From: Kaistella palustris DSM 21579
Lineage (GTDB): Bacteria > Bacteroidota > Bacteroidia > Flavobacteriales > Weeksellaceae
Direction: 5' to 3'
NCBI RefSeq assembly: GCF_000422265.1
Contig: NZ_AULL01000012.1
Coordinates: forward strand, 62,001 to 126,000
DNA length: 64,000 bases
Shown: positions 7,939 to 16,119 of the stretch, piece after piece
How positions within the stretch are numbered: the stretch's first letter is position 1
Layout of the letters: each line of letters starts with the position of its first letter
Notes under the pieces: generated by a model
Told to the model about the DNA's origin: nothing
Databases searched by the model: none
The model's input: only the letters and a program-made list of their open reading frames with translations
Position numbers and translations under genes: made by a program

Positions 7939-8382
7939 TTATGTTAAAGGTGCTCCAACCTGCAAATCGCAGCGGTGATACGGTTCGCCATGCGCGGGAT
8001 TAAGTGCCGGTTTAGGTCCGCTAATCGCCGCGGGCGCTGCCGAAGAAGTAACTGAAGGCGCAATCGGACTTGTATTAAAACCCGAAACTTGCGGACTCGG
8101 TGTCAACTGCGGCGCAGATGGCTCAGGAGCACTGTCAATAGGCGCGCCTACCTGGATGTCGCATCTGTGATAAGGCTCACCATGGGCTGGGTTCAGTGCC
8201 GGTCTTGCAGAAGTTTCCGCCGTGACTTCAGTCGCCTGACCAGTGGAAACCGAAGTTTCTGCGAGCTGCAGAGAATCTACGTTTGCAGTCACATTTGTTT
8301 GCGTTTCTGCAACCTGTGCATTTTTATTCTCACAGGAAAGCAGCATCACAGCGCCAATTATTGTTAGTGGAAGTATTTTCAT
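7939..8382 (-). CDS. Lipoprotein with duplicated NPAHGEPYHRCD motif
   Basis: I place the start at MKILPLTII, giving 147 residues, because the -7 box at 8397-8404 sits just upstream. A lipoprotein signal ends LLSC (C17). The mature chain is low-complexity (Ser/Thr/Ala/Pro) and carries two almost identical modules at about residues 61-82 and 125-146, each with LNPAHGEPYHRCD followed by QVGAP. The motif resembles a C-terminal Cys-containing tail (NPPHGQPGHRCD type) seen in uncharacterised Bacteroidetes envelope proteins, but here it occurs twice. Its conserved His, Glu and Cys could bind metal or form a disulfide. Function is unknown. The gene lies downstream of the metal-domain TonB receptor on the same strand, but each has its own signals. 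Confidence 0.75.
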   Translation of the reverse strand: MKILPLTIIGAVMLLSCENKNAQVAETQTNVTANVDSLQLAETSVSTGQATEVTAETSARPALNPAHGEPYHRCDIQVGAPIDSAPEPSAPQLTPSPQVSGFNTSPIAPSVTSSAAPAAISGPKPALNPAHGEPYHRCDLQVGAPLT

Positions 8383-8396
8383 ATTTCTAATTTTCT

Positions 8397-8404
8397 CAAA
8401 AATA
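8397..8404 (-). promoter_or_regulatory. -7 promoter box (TAttTTTG) for the lipoprotein gene
   Basis: Exact TAnnTTTG match on the minus strand, 14 nt upstream of the ATG at 8382. Confidence 0.5.
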
Positions 8405-8414
8405 GACAATTTAT

Positions 8415-11075
8415 TTATAATGTAAAATCGAGCCCCACATACACATTGGCTCCCATGATCGGTGCGTAAACCATTCCTGCATCAAAATAATTCCCAAAGG
8501 GATTCTGCACATCGATGATCGGATTTTTTTGAGTGTAACCGGTTAAGTTTTCACCGCCAACATAGGCCCTTATTGATTTATTGAAATTTCGGGAAACCTG
8601 CGCGTTAAGCGTTCCGTAGCCAGTTGAAAATGCCGGTAATTGATATTCTGCCGGATTTGAATTCAGGTTTGGTAACTTCTGTTTTCCGACCAGCTGCAGT
8701 GTGGTATCGAAATTCCAGAACGCACCTTTCTCTGTTTTGTCAGTAGAATATGAGGCGTTGAAGAAGCCGCGGTTTTTTGCCATAAATGGAATTTCCCTTC
8801 TTCCGCCGGCGAAATCTGCCTGCACATCATAGTATTTATATGCCAGTCTCATTTCCAGGTTTTTTAGCGGCACAAAATCCAGCTGTGTTTGGAAACTTTT
8901 CGCAAAAGAATTTCCTTTCAGATTATAAAACACAATTTTTTGCGGTGACATATCCAGGTCTGTCAGTACCTGGTTTTGGAAATCTGTTCTGAAGAAATCT
9001 GCTACCAATGATGCTTTACGGTTAAAGAGTTTAAACTCCTGGTGAAGGCTCGCCCCGTAATTCCATGCGATTTCGGGCTCCAGATCATAGATCTTTCCGC
9101 CATTTCCCAGTATTTCTATTTGTCGGTTCGAAGCAAAATACTGCTGGCTTTCCGCGAATATGTTGGCTGTTCTAAAACCCCGCCCCGCTGACAGCCTCAG
9201 TATGGTTTTGGGTGCGATATCATATTTAAAGTTCACGCGCGGTGTAAACTGTATTCCCGCCACATTGTGGAAATCTACACGCGCTCCGGCTACCAAAGTA
9301 TATTTTAAACCGGTTAAAGTATATTCGAAGAAGGCACCCGGAACAATTTCTGTCCGTTTAAAGTTTTTAGTCAGGTAGTCTTCATCATATTTATCGAATA
9401 GAAAACTTGCGCCGGTTTTGAACTTATTGTTGGTATTTCCTATGATGCTTTCAAAAACCAAATTAGAATAGAAAGTGTTTTGGTTTCCCCAGTAATTTCG
9501 GTTTCCGAAAAAGCTGTCCTGTTGATGAGTGGTGAATTGGTTCATCCACCCGATACTTTGAAAAGGTTTATCTTTAAAGATGTAACCTGTTTTATTCCAG
9601 ACCTCAAATCTGGAAAGGTCGATTCCGACACCGTAAGCGCTTTGGTTTGATTGGTCAATCTTTTTGTCAAAGGCAGTCTGCCCGCCAAAACGCTCATCTT
9701 TCACAAAGCTGATTCCGAAATGCGTTCCAATCCCCGAATGTTCCAGGTCGTTATAATTCAGAAGATACGCCGCATTGATCTGGTTGCCGGTTGGTTGGTC
9801 CAGAAATCCGTCATCATTGGAATCTGTGCGGCCCAGGGTGGCATTTCCATGGAGCAATACAGATTGGTTCCAGTGTTCGTTCAGTTGTGAAGTGGATGTA
9901 ATGTTGCTCTCTACGCGGCCATTGGTATCGGCGAAAAAGTTGAGCGATGATTCTGGATTTTCATTGGTTTTCAGCAGTTCCGTATTAATCTGGCCCGTAA
10001 TACTTTCATAGCCGTTTACCACGGTGCTTCCTCCTTTGGTGAGTTGAATTCCGCCGATCCAGCGGCCCGGAATTAAGTTCAGACCGTAAGGTGCAGCAAG
10101 GCCCCGAACGGATGGCAACAGTTCCTTGGTCAATGCCGTATATTTCTGGTCCAGCCCAAGCATTTTCAGTTGTTTGGTGCCAGTTACCGCGTTGCTGAAA
10201 GAAACATCAACGGTGGCATTGGTTTCGAAACTTTCAGAAAGATTACAGCATGCAGCTTTTAAAAGTTCCTTTGTTCCAATGTTAAAAGTTAATCCCGCGT
10301 CTTTTCGGTTCAATGCGGTGGCGCTGGCAAGTTTGGTCACACGCACTTCCTCCAGGGTTTTGTTGTAGTGGTCAGCGTAGTCGGCAAAATCTTTCTTGGG
10401 CGCAGGTCCGTCTGAATGTACACCGCTGCCTTTTTCGCCAAAGGCCACATCACGGTCATAAAGGCAGCATCCCGGCAGGTTCTTATACACTTTATCCGAT
10501 GCAGGATATTTCTCGTTATCATGCCCCACGTCTGCGATTTTTTTAAGAATCGCGTCTGCTGAAGTTTTTGCAGGATCAAAATCCAACACTACAGCCTGCG
10601 TTTCCGGTGACCAGTATGCTGAACTTGCACCTGCAGATTTTGCTGCAGTTTCTATGCGCTCTTTGCATTCATCGCAGTTCCCGCGCACAAAATATGTGTT
10701 GTCAGTTTGTAGGGCTGTTGTTTCAGGGGTTTTTAAGAAAGAAGGCGTTCTTTCGTAATGACAACAGGAAGGGAGGTTATTGTACGCCTCGGCGGGAGCG
10801 TTAAACTTTTCGTTATCGTGTCCGGCGGCCGCAATGTTTTGCAGAATGTTTTCCGCTGAGGTTTTTGCGGGATCAAATTCTACTTTGAGCTGCTGGGTGG
10901 CGGAATTCCAGCTGGCAGTCGAAGCGCCGGTTTTTATAGCTGTTGTTTCTATTCTTTCTTTGCACATATCGCAGTTACCTTTTACATAAAAAGCAGATGC
11001 GGAAAGGTTTTGTGCTGATAAGAAGGAGAAGGAAAACAGGGTAAATACTAAAAGACTTTTTAATAAAGTTTTCAT
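8415..11075 (-). CDS. TonB-dependent receptor with two N-terminal heavy-metal domains
   Basis: The 886-residue outer-membrane receptor starts with a signal peptide (about 1-21). Two tandem heavy-metal-associated-like domains follow, at about 29-108 and 128-207. Each has a CxxC metal motif (C35/C38 and C134/C137), a FDPAKTSA strand, a GHDNEK turn and a closing LPxCCxY motif (C104-C105 and C203-C204). The plug and barrel follow, and the plug contains AACCNLSESFETN, a stretch I associate with putative copper receptors of Bacteroidetes. The protein ends in a barrel strand (YVGLDFTL). The likely job is TonB-driven uptake of a metal, probably copper, with the HMA modules capturing the ion. The metal is inferred. 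A Cys/His-rich small gene lies 66 bp upstream on the same strand. Confidence 0.9.
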   Translation of the reverse strand: MKTLLKSLLVFTLFSFSFLSAQNLSASAFYVKGNCDMCKERIETTAIKTGASTASWNSATQQLKVEFDPAKTSAENILQNIAAAGHDNEKFNAPAEAYNNLPSCCHYERTPSFLKTPETTALQTDNTYFVRGNCDECKERIETAAKSAGASSAYWSPETQAVVLDFDPAKTSADAILKKIADVGHDNEKYPASDKVYKNLPGCCLYDRDVAFGEKGSGVHSDGPAPKKDFADYADHYNKTLEEVRVTKLASATALNRKDAGLTFNIGTKELLKAACCNLSESFETNATVDVSFSNAVTGTKQLKMLGLDQKYTALTKELLPSVRGLAAPYGLNLIPGRWIGGIQLTKGGSTVVNGYESITGQINTELLKTNENPESSLNFFADTNGRVESNITSTSQLNEHWNQSVLLHGNATLGRTDSNDDGFLDQPTGNQINAAYLLNYNDLEHSGIGTHFGISFVKDERFGGQTAFDKKIDQSNQSAYGVGIDLSRFEVWNKTGYIFKDKPFQSIGWMNQFTTHQQDSFFGNRNYWGNQNTFYSNLVFESIIGNTNNKFKTGASFLFDKYDEDYLTKNFKRTEIVPGAFFEYTLTGLKYTLVAGARVDFHNVAGIQFTPRVNFKYDIAPKTILRLSAGRGFRTANIFAESQQYFASNRQIEILGNGGKIYDLEPEIAWNYGASLHQEFKLFNRKASLVADFFRTDFQNQVLTDLDMSPQKIVFYNLKGNSFAKSFQTQLDFVPLKNLEMRLAYKYYDVQADFAGGRREIPFMAKNRGFFNASYSTDKTEKGAFWNFDTTLQLVGKQKLPNLNSNPAEYQLPAFSTGYGTLNAQVSRNFNKSIRAYVGGENLTGYTQKNPIIDVQNPFGNYFDAGMVYAPIMGANVYVGLDFTL

Positions 11076-11141
11076 TTTTTAAAATAAGTTAAGTGACAAA
11101 AAAAATTTGCCAAAAGAACAGTCCTTTGGCTTATTGATGTA

Positions 11142-11513
11142 TTAACCTATTTTCGGCGGCTGCCAAATATTGGGAATGGAAGAAAAAGTATAAGGCAATC
11201 TGTATCCCGACTGAAGTCTAACAGCAAATGTGCTGTTTACCGCAGTGATCACCGCCTCAGCAGGTATAAAATTCTGAATTACATGTACACTGCAGAAATG
11301 GCAGCTGGTACAATCATCATCACAGTTGCTTTTTTCGGATTTCTTTTTGGAGCTGTCGGAATGACAGGTTTTCTTGTCTTTAGAGCAGCAGTTTTCCTGC
11401 ATATCCTTTTTGTCACTGCACTGTTCCGTGCTTTGCGCCGACAGGGTTTGCTTCGGCAGAATAAAAATACTCAGACCGAAAATCAACAAGATTATTTTCA
11501 GCGTACGCGACAT
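11142..11513 (-). CDS. Small Cys/His-rich secreted protein (DUF6660-like) beside metal receptor
   Basis: This 123-residue protein has an N-terminal membrane/signal segment (about 7-26), then a Lys/Ser/Asp-rich region with many cysteines including ENCCSKDKKTC and CDDDCTSCHFCSVH. It ends in SIPNIWQPPKIG. That layout resembles the small DUF6660-type proteins encoded just before copper-linked TonB receptors in Bacteroidetes. The Cys/His cluster is a plausible metal-binding site on the periplasmic side. It is 66 bp upstream of the HMA-containing receptor and probably cotranscribed with it. The -7 box at 11521-11528 could serve both. The role as copper chaperone or sensor is inference. Confidence 0.7.
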   Translation of the reverse strand: MSRTLKIILLIFGLSIFILPKQTLSAQSTEQCSDKKDMQENCCSKDKKTCHSDSSKKKSEKSNCDDDCTSCHFCSVHVIQNFIPAEAVITAVNSTFAVRLQSGYRLPYTFSSIPNIWQPPKIG

Positions 11514-11520
11514 TATTTTG

Positions 11521-11528
11521 CAAAATTA
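11521..11528 (-). promoter_or_regulatory. -7 promoter box (TAatTTTG) for the metal-receptor operon
   Basis: Exact TAnnTTTG match on the minus strand, 7 nt upstream of the ATG at 11513, so the leader would be very short. Confidence 0.45.
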
Positions 11529-11597
11529 ATACATTTATTACAACTGAAGAATTCTGCGTTAAACTTTCTTAATTAAAGTTAAAAAACCATACTTCAA

Positions 11598-11627
11598 TTG
11601 GTTGATATTTAAATCTTTGTATTTTTG
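11598..11627 (+). promoter_or_regulatory. Complete Bacteroidetes promoter (TTG-N19-TAttTTTG)
   Basis: TTG at 11598-11600 and TATTTTTG at 11620-11627 are separated by exactly 19 nt, the consensus spacing for the primary sigma factor in this phylum. The ATG of the following gene is 30 nt downstream. Confidence 0.7.
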
Positions 11628-11657
11628 CAGGCTCAAAATCATTTAACATAATATTTC

Positions 11658-12416
11658 ATGTATAGATTCTTTGGCTCCCTGCTTACTGTGTTATTTTTTG
11701 CAACTTCCTTTTACAAAATTGAGACTTCAATGTCAGAAACCGATTCATTACCGGTTATAAAAAACATTCATGCTTTAAAAATAGAAAATTCCGAAACCGC
11801 CCTTTCTTCCGCAGAACAGTTGTATTCCTCGCTATCTTTTGAGGAGGGAAATACGTTGAATTCCGAAGTATTTTACAAGGCATTCATGGGATTTCAGAAT
11901 TTAAAAAAGGCCGGTAAACTGGCTGCAGATGCTCATCTGTTAAGTATCTGCGATTTTTCCCTTTCATCAACAAAACAGCGTTTGTGGGTGATCGACCTTA
12001 ATGAAAAGAAGATTCTGTTTAATTCCCTGGTCGCACACGGAAAAAACACGGGTGATGAGTTTGCGCAAAAATTTTCGAATACCGAAAGTTCACTTCAGAG
12101 CAGTCTCGGCTTTTATATTACCGAAAGTACTTATAATGGGAATAATGGCTTTTCACTGAAGCTTCTCGGCATGGATCCGGGTTATAATGATGCTGCTCTG
12201 CAACGGTCGATCGTAATGCACGGTGCAGATTACGTAAGCCAGGATTTTATAAAATCACAACACAGGATTGGCAGAAGCTGGGGCTGTCCCGCAGTTCCCC
12301 GCGCCCTGGCCGCGCCCATCATCAATACCATCAAAGGCCGTAACTGCCTTTTCATTTATTATCCCGATTCAGCTTACCTGGCAAGTTCGAAATGGTTGCA
12401 GGCTGAAGTAATTTAA
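11658..12416 (+). CDS. Murein L,D-transpeptidase catalytic-domain family protein (YkuD_2 type)
   Basis: The 252-residue protein has an N-terminal hydrophobic leader (about 3-20) and a C-terminal domain of the YkuD_2 type. The catalytic-region motifs are MHG (H188, G189) and GRSWGCP (S207-P211), with C210 as the nucleophile expected for an L,D-transpeptidase acting on peptidoglycan. The middle strand RLWVIDLNEKKILF is typical for the fold, where a short product or cofactor mimic is read as 'display by the protein'. It acts in the periplasm. The exact reaction (cross-link formation, lipoprotein attachment or hydrolysis) is not predictable. It is monocistronic, with a perfect consensus promoter upstream and a strong bidirectional terminator downstream. 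Confidence 0.88.
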   Translation: MYRFFGSLLTVLFFATSFYKIETSMSETDSLPVIKNIHALKIENSETALSSAEQLYSSLSFEEGNTLNSEVFYKAFMGFQNLKKAGKLAADAHLLSICDFSLSSTKQRLWVIDLNEKKILFNSLVAHGKNTGDEFAQKFSNTESSLQSSLGFYITESTYNGNNGFSLKLLGMDPGYNDAALQRSIVMHGADYVSQDFIKSQHRIGRSWGCPAVPRALAAPIINTIKGRNCLFIYYPDSAYLASSKWLQAEVI

Positions 12417-12430
12417 AATAACATTCATAA

Positions 12431-12460
12431 ATAATCCCGCAAGGTTCGCAGCGGGATTAT
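12431..12460. terminator. Bidirectional terminator between convergent genes
   Basis: A perfect 10-bp stem ATAATCCCGC/GCGGGATTAT with a 10-base loop lies between the stop codons of the two convergent genes. T-rich DNA follows on the plus strand. Confidence 0.85.
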
Positions 12461-12465
12461 CATTT

Positions 12466-13266
12466 TTATTCAAGTTCAATTGGGTTGTTGTTTCCGCGGG
12501 CCTGTTCTTTCAGCCGGTCTGTAAGCTGTTTGCGCTGCGCAGGATCAGTCTGCATTCTTCCTCCGCGACCCGGACCCGAAAATGCTGAAGCGGGATCTTT
12601 CCGAAACTGCTCCTGCTGTTTCAGGAAGGCGGCTCTCTTAACAGTTATGGTTTGACCACGTTCGTTGAATGCCGCAGGTGCCGGAATTTTTTTAGCTTCT
12701 TTCAGGTCGAAACTGTAATCACCGGCAGTATCCTCTACCTTCACAATAAGACCGGGCAAGCCGGAGAATTTATAAGGTCCGTCCGGAATAGGGATTTCGG
12801 GTGTGAACCAGGCGAGCCACTTTCTGCCGCCAAATTGCGTTTCTGCTTTTTGAGTTTTGTAATCGCCAATTTTTTCTGTTTCCGGGAGAATATTCCAGGT
12901 CATTTCACGATCCTCGTCATACGCATACTGATCTCTTCCAATTCGTGCCTTGTAGGTTTTCTTTTGTGTGGCATATTCCTTTGTAATGGTGAAATCCAGG
13001 TTTGTCTGCAGATTCTGCATTTGACTCCTGTCGAAAGTGAAATTACCGGTCTGGCGCATCCTGGAAAAGAGCGAATCGCGTTTCAGCCGATTTTCCGGAT
13101 AAAAAACAGAGTTCCCGTCAGAAATGTCCAGAAAAGCAGTTTCGGTTTTAATGGTGCTTCTGTTGGTAGAATCCGGTTTCATGGTAACCTGATAAACAAA
13201 CCGGTTTGCCTGCGAAAAAGTCATTTGCGCGAACAGCGCAAAAAGCAATAGGCTGATTTTTTTCAT
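12466..13266 (-). CDS. GLPGLI family protein
   Basis: The 266-residue exported protein begins with a signal peptide (MKKISLLLFALFAQMTFSQA). Its naming motif GLPGLI is present at 169-174, preceded by the family's WLAWFTPEIPIPDGPYKF region, where the protein describes a 'processed' substrate surface. GLPGLI proteins are secreted or periplasmic, abundant in Bacteroidetes and of unknown biochemical role. Many lie beside TonB receptors. The C-terminal 50 residues are Gln/Arg/Gly-rich and probably disordered. It is convergent with the L,D-transpeptidase-like gene and divergent from the suf cluster. No recognisable -7 box was found upstream. Confidence 0.85.
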   Translation of the reverse strand: MKKISLLLFALFAQMTFSQANRFVYQVTMKPDSTNRSTIKTETAFLDISDGNSVFYPENRLKRDSLFSRMRQTGNFTFDRSQMQNLQTNLDFTITKEYATQKKTYKARIGRDQYAYDEDREMTWNILPETEKIGDYKTQKAETQFGGRKWLAWFTPEIPIPDGPYKFSGLPGLIVKVEDTAGDYSFDLKEAKKIPAPAAFNERGQTITVKRAAFLKQQEQFRKDPASAFSGPGRGGRMQTDPAQRKQLTDRLKEQARGNNNPIELE

Positions 13267-13356
13267 CTTTTCTATTTATTTTTTTTGATGCCGTTGCCGC
13301 TATAAAGTTAAACATGCGCGTCTATAAGAGACATAGACAAATATACGCACGGTAAT

Positions 13357-13386
13357 TTGATTTTCACTTTATAATTAGTAATTTTG
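13357..13386 (+). promoter_or_regulatory. Complete promoter (TTG-N19-TAatTTTG) of the suf cluster
   Basis: TTG at 13357-13359 and TAATTTTG at 13379-13386 are separated by 19 nt. The sufA ATG is 28 nt downstream. It probably drives sufA and sufB at least. Confidence 0.7.
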
Positions 13387-13414
13387 CAATCTAAAATCAT
13401 TCTAAATAAAAACA

Positions 13415-13744
13415 ATGATAAAAGTTAGCGATCACGCAAAGGACAAAGCCATTCAGCTAATGACTGAAGACGGGTTTAAACCTTTTGAAGATTTTATCCG
13501 TGTTGGAGTAAAAAGCGGTGGCTGTTCGGGTTTAGAATATGTATTGAAATTTGATAATCAAAAAACCGATGCAGATCAGGTTTTCGAAGATAATGGGATC
13601 AAGATCATTATCGATAAAAAATCAATCCTTTACCTTGCAGGAACAGTTTTGGAATATTCCGGCGGACTGAATGGGAAGGGTTTTGTATTCAACAATCCGA
13701 ATGCCAACAGAACTTGCGGTTGTGGCGAGAGTTTCTCGCTGTAA
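13415..13744 (+). CDS. sufA: A-type Fe-S carrier protein (SufA/IscA-like)
   Basis: The 109-residue protein is a complete HesB/IscA-fold carrier that accepts Fe-S clusters from the SufBCD scaffold and passes them to target enzymes. The three conserved cysteines are C37 (GGCSGLEY) and C101/C103 (TCGCGESF). SufA is chosen over IscA because the gene heads the sufBCD cluster, with sufB beginning a few bases after its stop. The full -33/-7 promoter lies directly upstream. Nothing is truncated. Confidence 0.93.
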   Translation: MIKVSDHAKDKAIQLMTEDGFKPFEDFIRVGVKSGGCSGLEYVLKFDNQKTDADQVFEDNGIKIIIDKKSILYLAGTVLEYSGGLNGKGFVFNNPNANRTCGCGESFSL

Positions 13745-13765
13745 TCTAAAATTATGAATCCTATT

Positions 13766-15217
13766 ATGGCAACAAAATATACAGAAGACGACCTGAGAGT
13801 CGATCTGGAAAACAAGCAGTACGAATATGGTTTTACCACAGATATTGAGTATGACGATTTCCCTATTGGTTTAAATGAGGACGTTGTGCGGATGATCTCG
13901 GCAAAAAAAGAAGAACCGGAATGGATGACGGACTGGCGTCTGGAGGCCTTTCGGATCTGGCAGAAGATGGAAGAACCGCACTGGGCAAACGTAAAATACG
14001 AGAAAGTTGATTTTCAGGCTATACAGTATTATGCAGCACCCAAAAAGAAACCCGAGCTCGCCAGTTTAGACGAAGTAGATCCCGAATTGCTCAAAACATT
14101 TGAGAAACTGGGCATCAACATCAACGAACAGAAAAGACTGACCGGCGTGGCCATGGATATTGTGGTAGATTCGGTTTCTGTAAAAACGACTTTTCAAAAG
14201 ACATTAAAGGAAAAAGGAATTATTTTCTGCGCTATTTCGGAAGCCATCCGCGAATATCCCGAACTCGTGCGAAAATATATCGGTAAAGTGGTGCCACGCG
14301 GCGATAATTTTTATGCAGCCTTAAATTCCGCTGTATTTTCAGATGGCAGTTTCTGTTATATTCCGAAAGGTGTGAAATGTCCGATGGAACTTTCAACTTA
14401 TTTCAGGATCAACCAGTCCGGCAGTGGCCAGTTCGAAAGAACCTTGCTCATTGCAGACGAAGGAAGTTACGTTTCGTATCTCGAAGGCTGTACCGCACCT
14501 GCGCGTGATGAAAATCAGCTCCATGCAGCTGTGGTAGAACTTATCGCCATGGATAACGCAGAAATTAAATATTCTACCGTACAGAATTGGTTCCCCGGAG
14601 ATGCTGAAGGTAAAGGAGGTGTTTTCAATTTCGTAACAAAACGCGGAATTTGTGAGAATAATGCAAAAATATCCTGGACTCAGGTCGAGACCGGTTCAGC
14701 AGTTACGTGGAAATACCCGAGCTGTATCTTAAAAGGTGACAACGCGATTGGCGAGTTTTATTCCATTGCCGTTACCAATCACCATCAGTATGCGGATACG
14801 GGAACAAAAATGATCCACATCGGGAAGAACACGAAATCGACGATTATTTCTAAAGGAATCTCCGCAGGGAAATCAAATAATTCTTACCGCGGACTTGTAA
14901 AAGTGATGCCTACTGCCAAAGGAGCGCGTAACTTTTCGCAGTGCGATTCCCTGCTGATGGGAAATGAATGCGGCGCCCACACGTTTCCGTACATTGAAAT
15001 AAAAGATCCCACTGCGCAACTTGAGCACGAAGCTACCACCTCAAAAATTGGTGAGGATCAGATTTTCTACTGCAACCAGCGCGGTATAAGCACCGAAAAG
15101 GCCATCGCCTTGATTGTAAATGGTTTTGGCAAAGAAGTTCTCAATAAACTGCCGATGGAATTTGCGATCGAAGCTCAGAAATTATTAGAGATCTCTCTGG
15201 AAGGAAGTGTAGGATAA
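13766..15217 (+). CDS. sufB: Fe-S cluster assembly scaffold protein SufB
   Basis: SufB forms the SufBC2D complex in the cytoplasm and carries the nascent Fe-S cluster, with sulfur delivered by SufS/SufE. The protein shows the family's [19 protein letters not shown] region near the N-terminus, then [21 protein letters not shown] and the parallel beta-helix core with [25 protein letters not shown]. The C-terminal [21 protein letters not shown] segment carries the conserved Cys. I prefer the start [13 protein letters not shown] (13766); an in-frame ATG 12 nt earlier is also possible. It starts 21 nt after sufA and is followed by sufC after about 100 bp. Confidence 0.96.
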   Translation: MATKYTEDDLRVDLENKQYEYGFTTDIEYDDFPIGLNEDVVRMISAKKEEPEWMTDWRLEAFRIWQKMEEPHWANVKYEKVDFQAIQYYAAPKKKPELASLDEVDPELLKTFEKLGININEQKRLTGVAMDIVVDSVSVKTTFQKTLKEKGIIFCAISEAIREYPELVRKYIGKVVPRGDNFYAALNSAVFSDGSFCYIPKGVKCPMELSTYFRINQSGSGQFERTLLIADEGSYVSYLEGCTAPARDENQLHAAVVELIAMDNAEIKYSTVQNWFPGDAEGKGGVFNFVTKRGICENNAKISWTQVETGSAVTWKYPSCILKGDNAIGEFYSIAVTNHHQYADTGTKMIHIGKNTKSTIISKGISAGKSNNSYRGLVKVMPTAKGARNFSQCDSLLMGNECGAHTFPYIEIKDPTAQLEHEATTSKIGEDQIFYCNQRGISTEKAIALIVNGFGKEVLNKLPMEFAIEAQKLLEISLEGSVG

Positions 15218-15318
15218 CGCACGCCTGCAGCCAATTGCCGGTACAAATTTCAAAGAAAATATCATTAAAGAAAAAAACAGGAAGTAATTAACTTTAAACT
15301 ATTACCTCATTTCATATC

Positions 15319-16062
15319 ATGTTAAAAATTAACAATTTACACGCTCAAATAGAAGGCGGGACCGAAATCCTGAAAGGTATCAATCTCCAAATAAATCCGG
15401 GCGAAGTTCACGCCATAATGGGACCCAACGGTGCCGGAAAATCTACGCTCGCTTCTGTAGTGGCGGGGAAAGAGGATTACGAAGTGACTGAAGGAGAGAT
15501 TTTTTTCGAGGGAAACAATATCAATGAAGATGCGCCGGAAGAGCGTGCCCACCGTGGGATTTTTCTTTCTTTCCAGTATCCGGTAGAAATTCCGGGAGTT
15601 TCTGTAACGAACTTCATTAAGGCAGCCATCAACGAAAACCGAAAGGCCAAAGGCCTGGAAAATATGTCTGCAAAGGAAATCCTGGCTTTAGTGAAAGAAA
15701 ATTCGAATAAACTGAATATTAAAAGCGATTTCCTGGCACGTTCACTGAATCAGGGGTTTTCCGGCGGTGAGAAGAAAAGAAACGAGATCTTCCAGATGAT
15801 GATGCTCGATCCGAAACTCGCAATCCTAGATGAGACCGATTCCGGTTTGGATATCGATGCGCTCAGAATCGTGGCCGACGGTGTAAATTCGTTCCGGAAC
15901 GAAGGAAATGCAGTTTTACTGATCACCCATTACCAAAGACTTCTGGATTATATTCAGCCGGATTTTGTACACGTTCTGGCCGACGGTAAGATCATTAAAA
16001 CAGGTGATAAATCACTTGCCTTGGAACTCGAAGAAAAGGGTTACGACTGGCTTTTGAATTAA
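15319..16062 (+). CDS. sufC: Fe-S cluster assembly ATPase SufC
   Basis: SufC is the ABC-type ATPase of SufBC2D; ATP binding opens the SufB-SufD interface for cluster assembly. The 247-residue protein has Walker A GPNGAGKST (35-43), a Q-loop region SFQYP (84-88), the ABC signature SGGEKKR (148-154) and Walker B with LDETDSGLD (170-178), followed by the switch His in LLITHYQRLL. It has no membrane segment, as expected for a soluble complex. It sits between sufB and sufD in the usual order. Confidence 0.96.
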   Translation: MLKINNLHAQIEGGTEILKGINLQINPGEVHAIMGPNGAGKSTLASVVAGKEDYEVTEGEIFFEGNNINEDAPEERAHRGIFLSFQYPVEIPGVSVTNFIKAAINENRKAKGLENMSAKEILALVKENSNKLNIKSDFLARSLNQGFSGGEKKRNEIFQMMMLDPKLAILDETDSGLDIDALRIVADGVNSFRNEGNAVLLITHYQRLLDYIQPDFVHVLADGKIIKTGDKSLALELEEKGYDWLLN

Positions 16063-16119
16063 TTTGGAATTTGCAGACCGCAGATTACTTTTATAAATGT
16101 CAAATTTCAAATCACTCCA

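Noticed and set aside
12652-13251. A 199-codon plus-strand frame opposite the GLPGLI gene
   Set aside because: The minus strand carries the GLPGLI motif and a signal peptide; the opposite frame has neither a promoter nor a family match.
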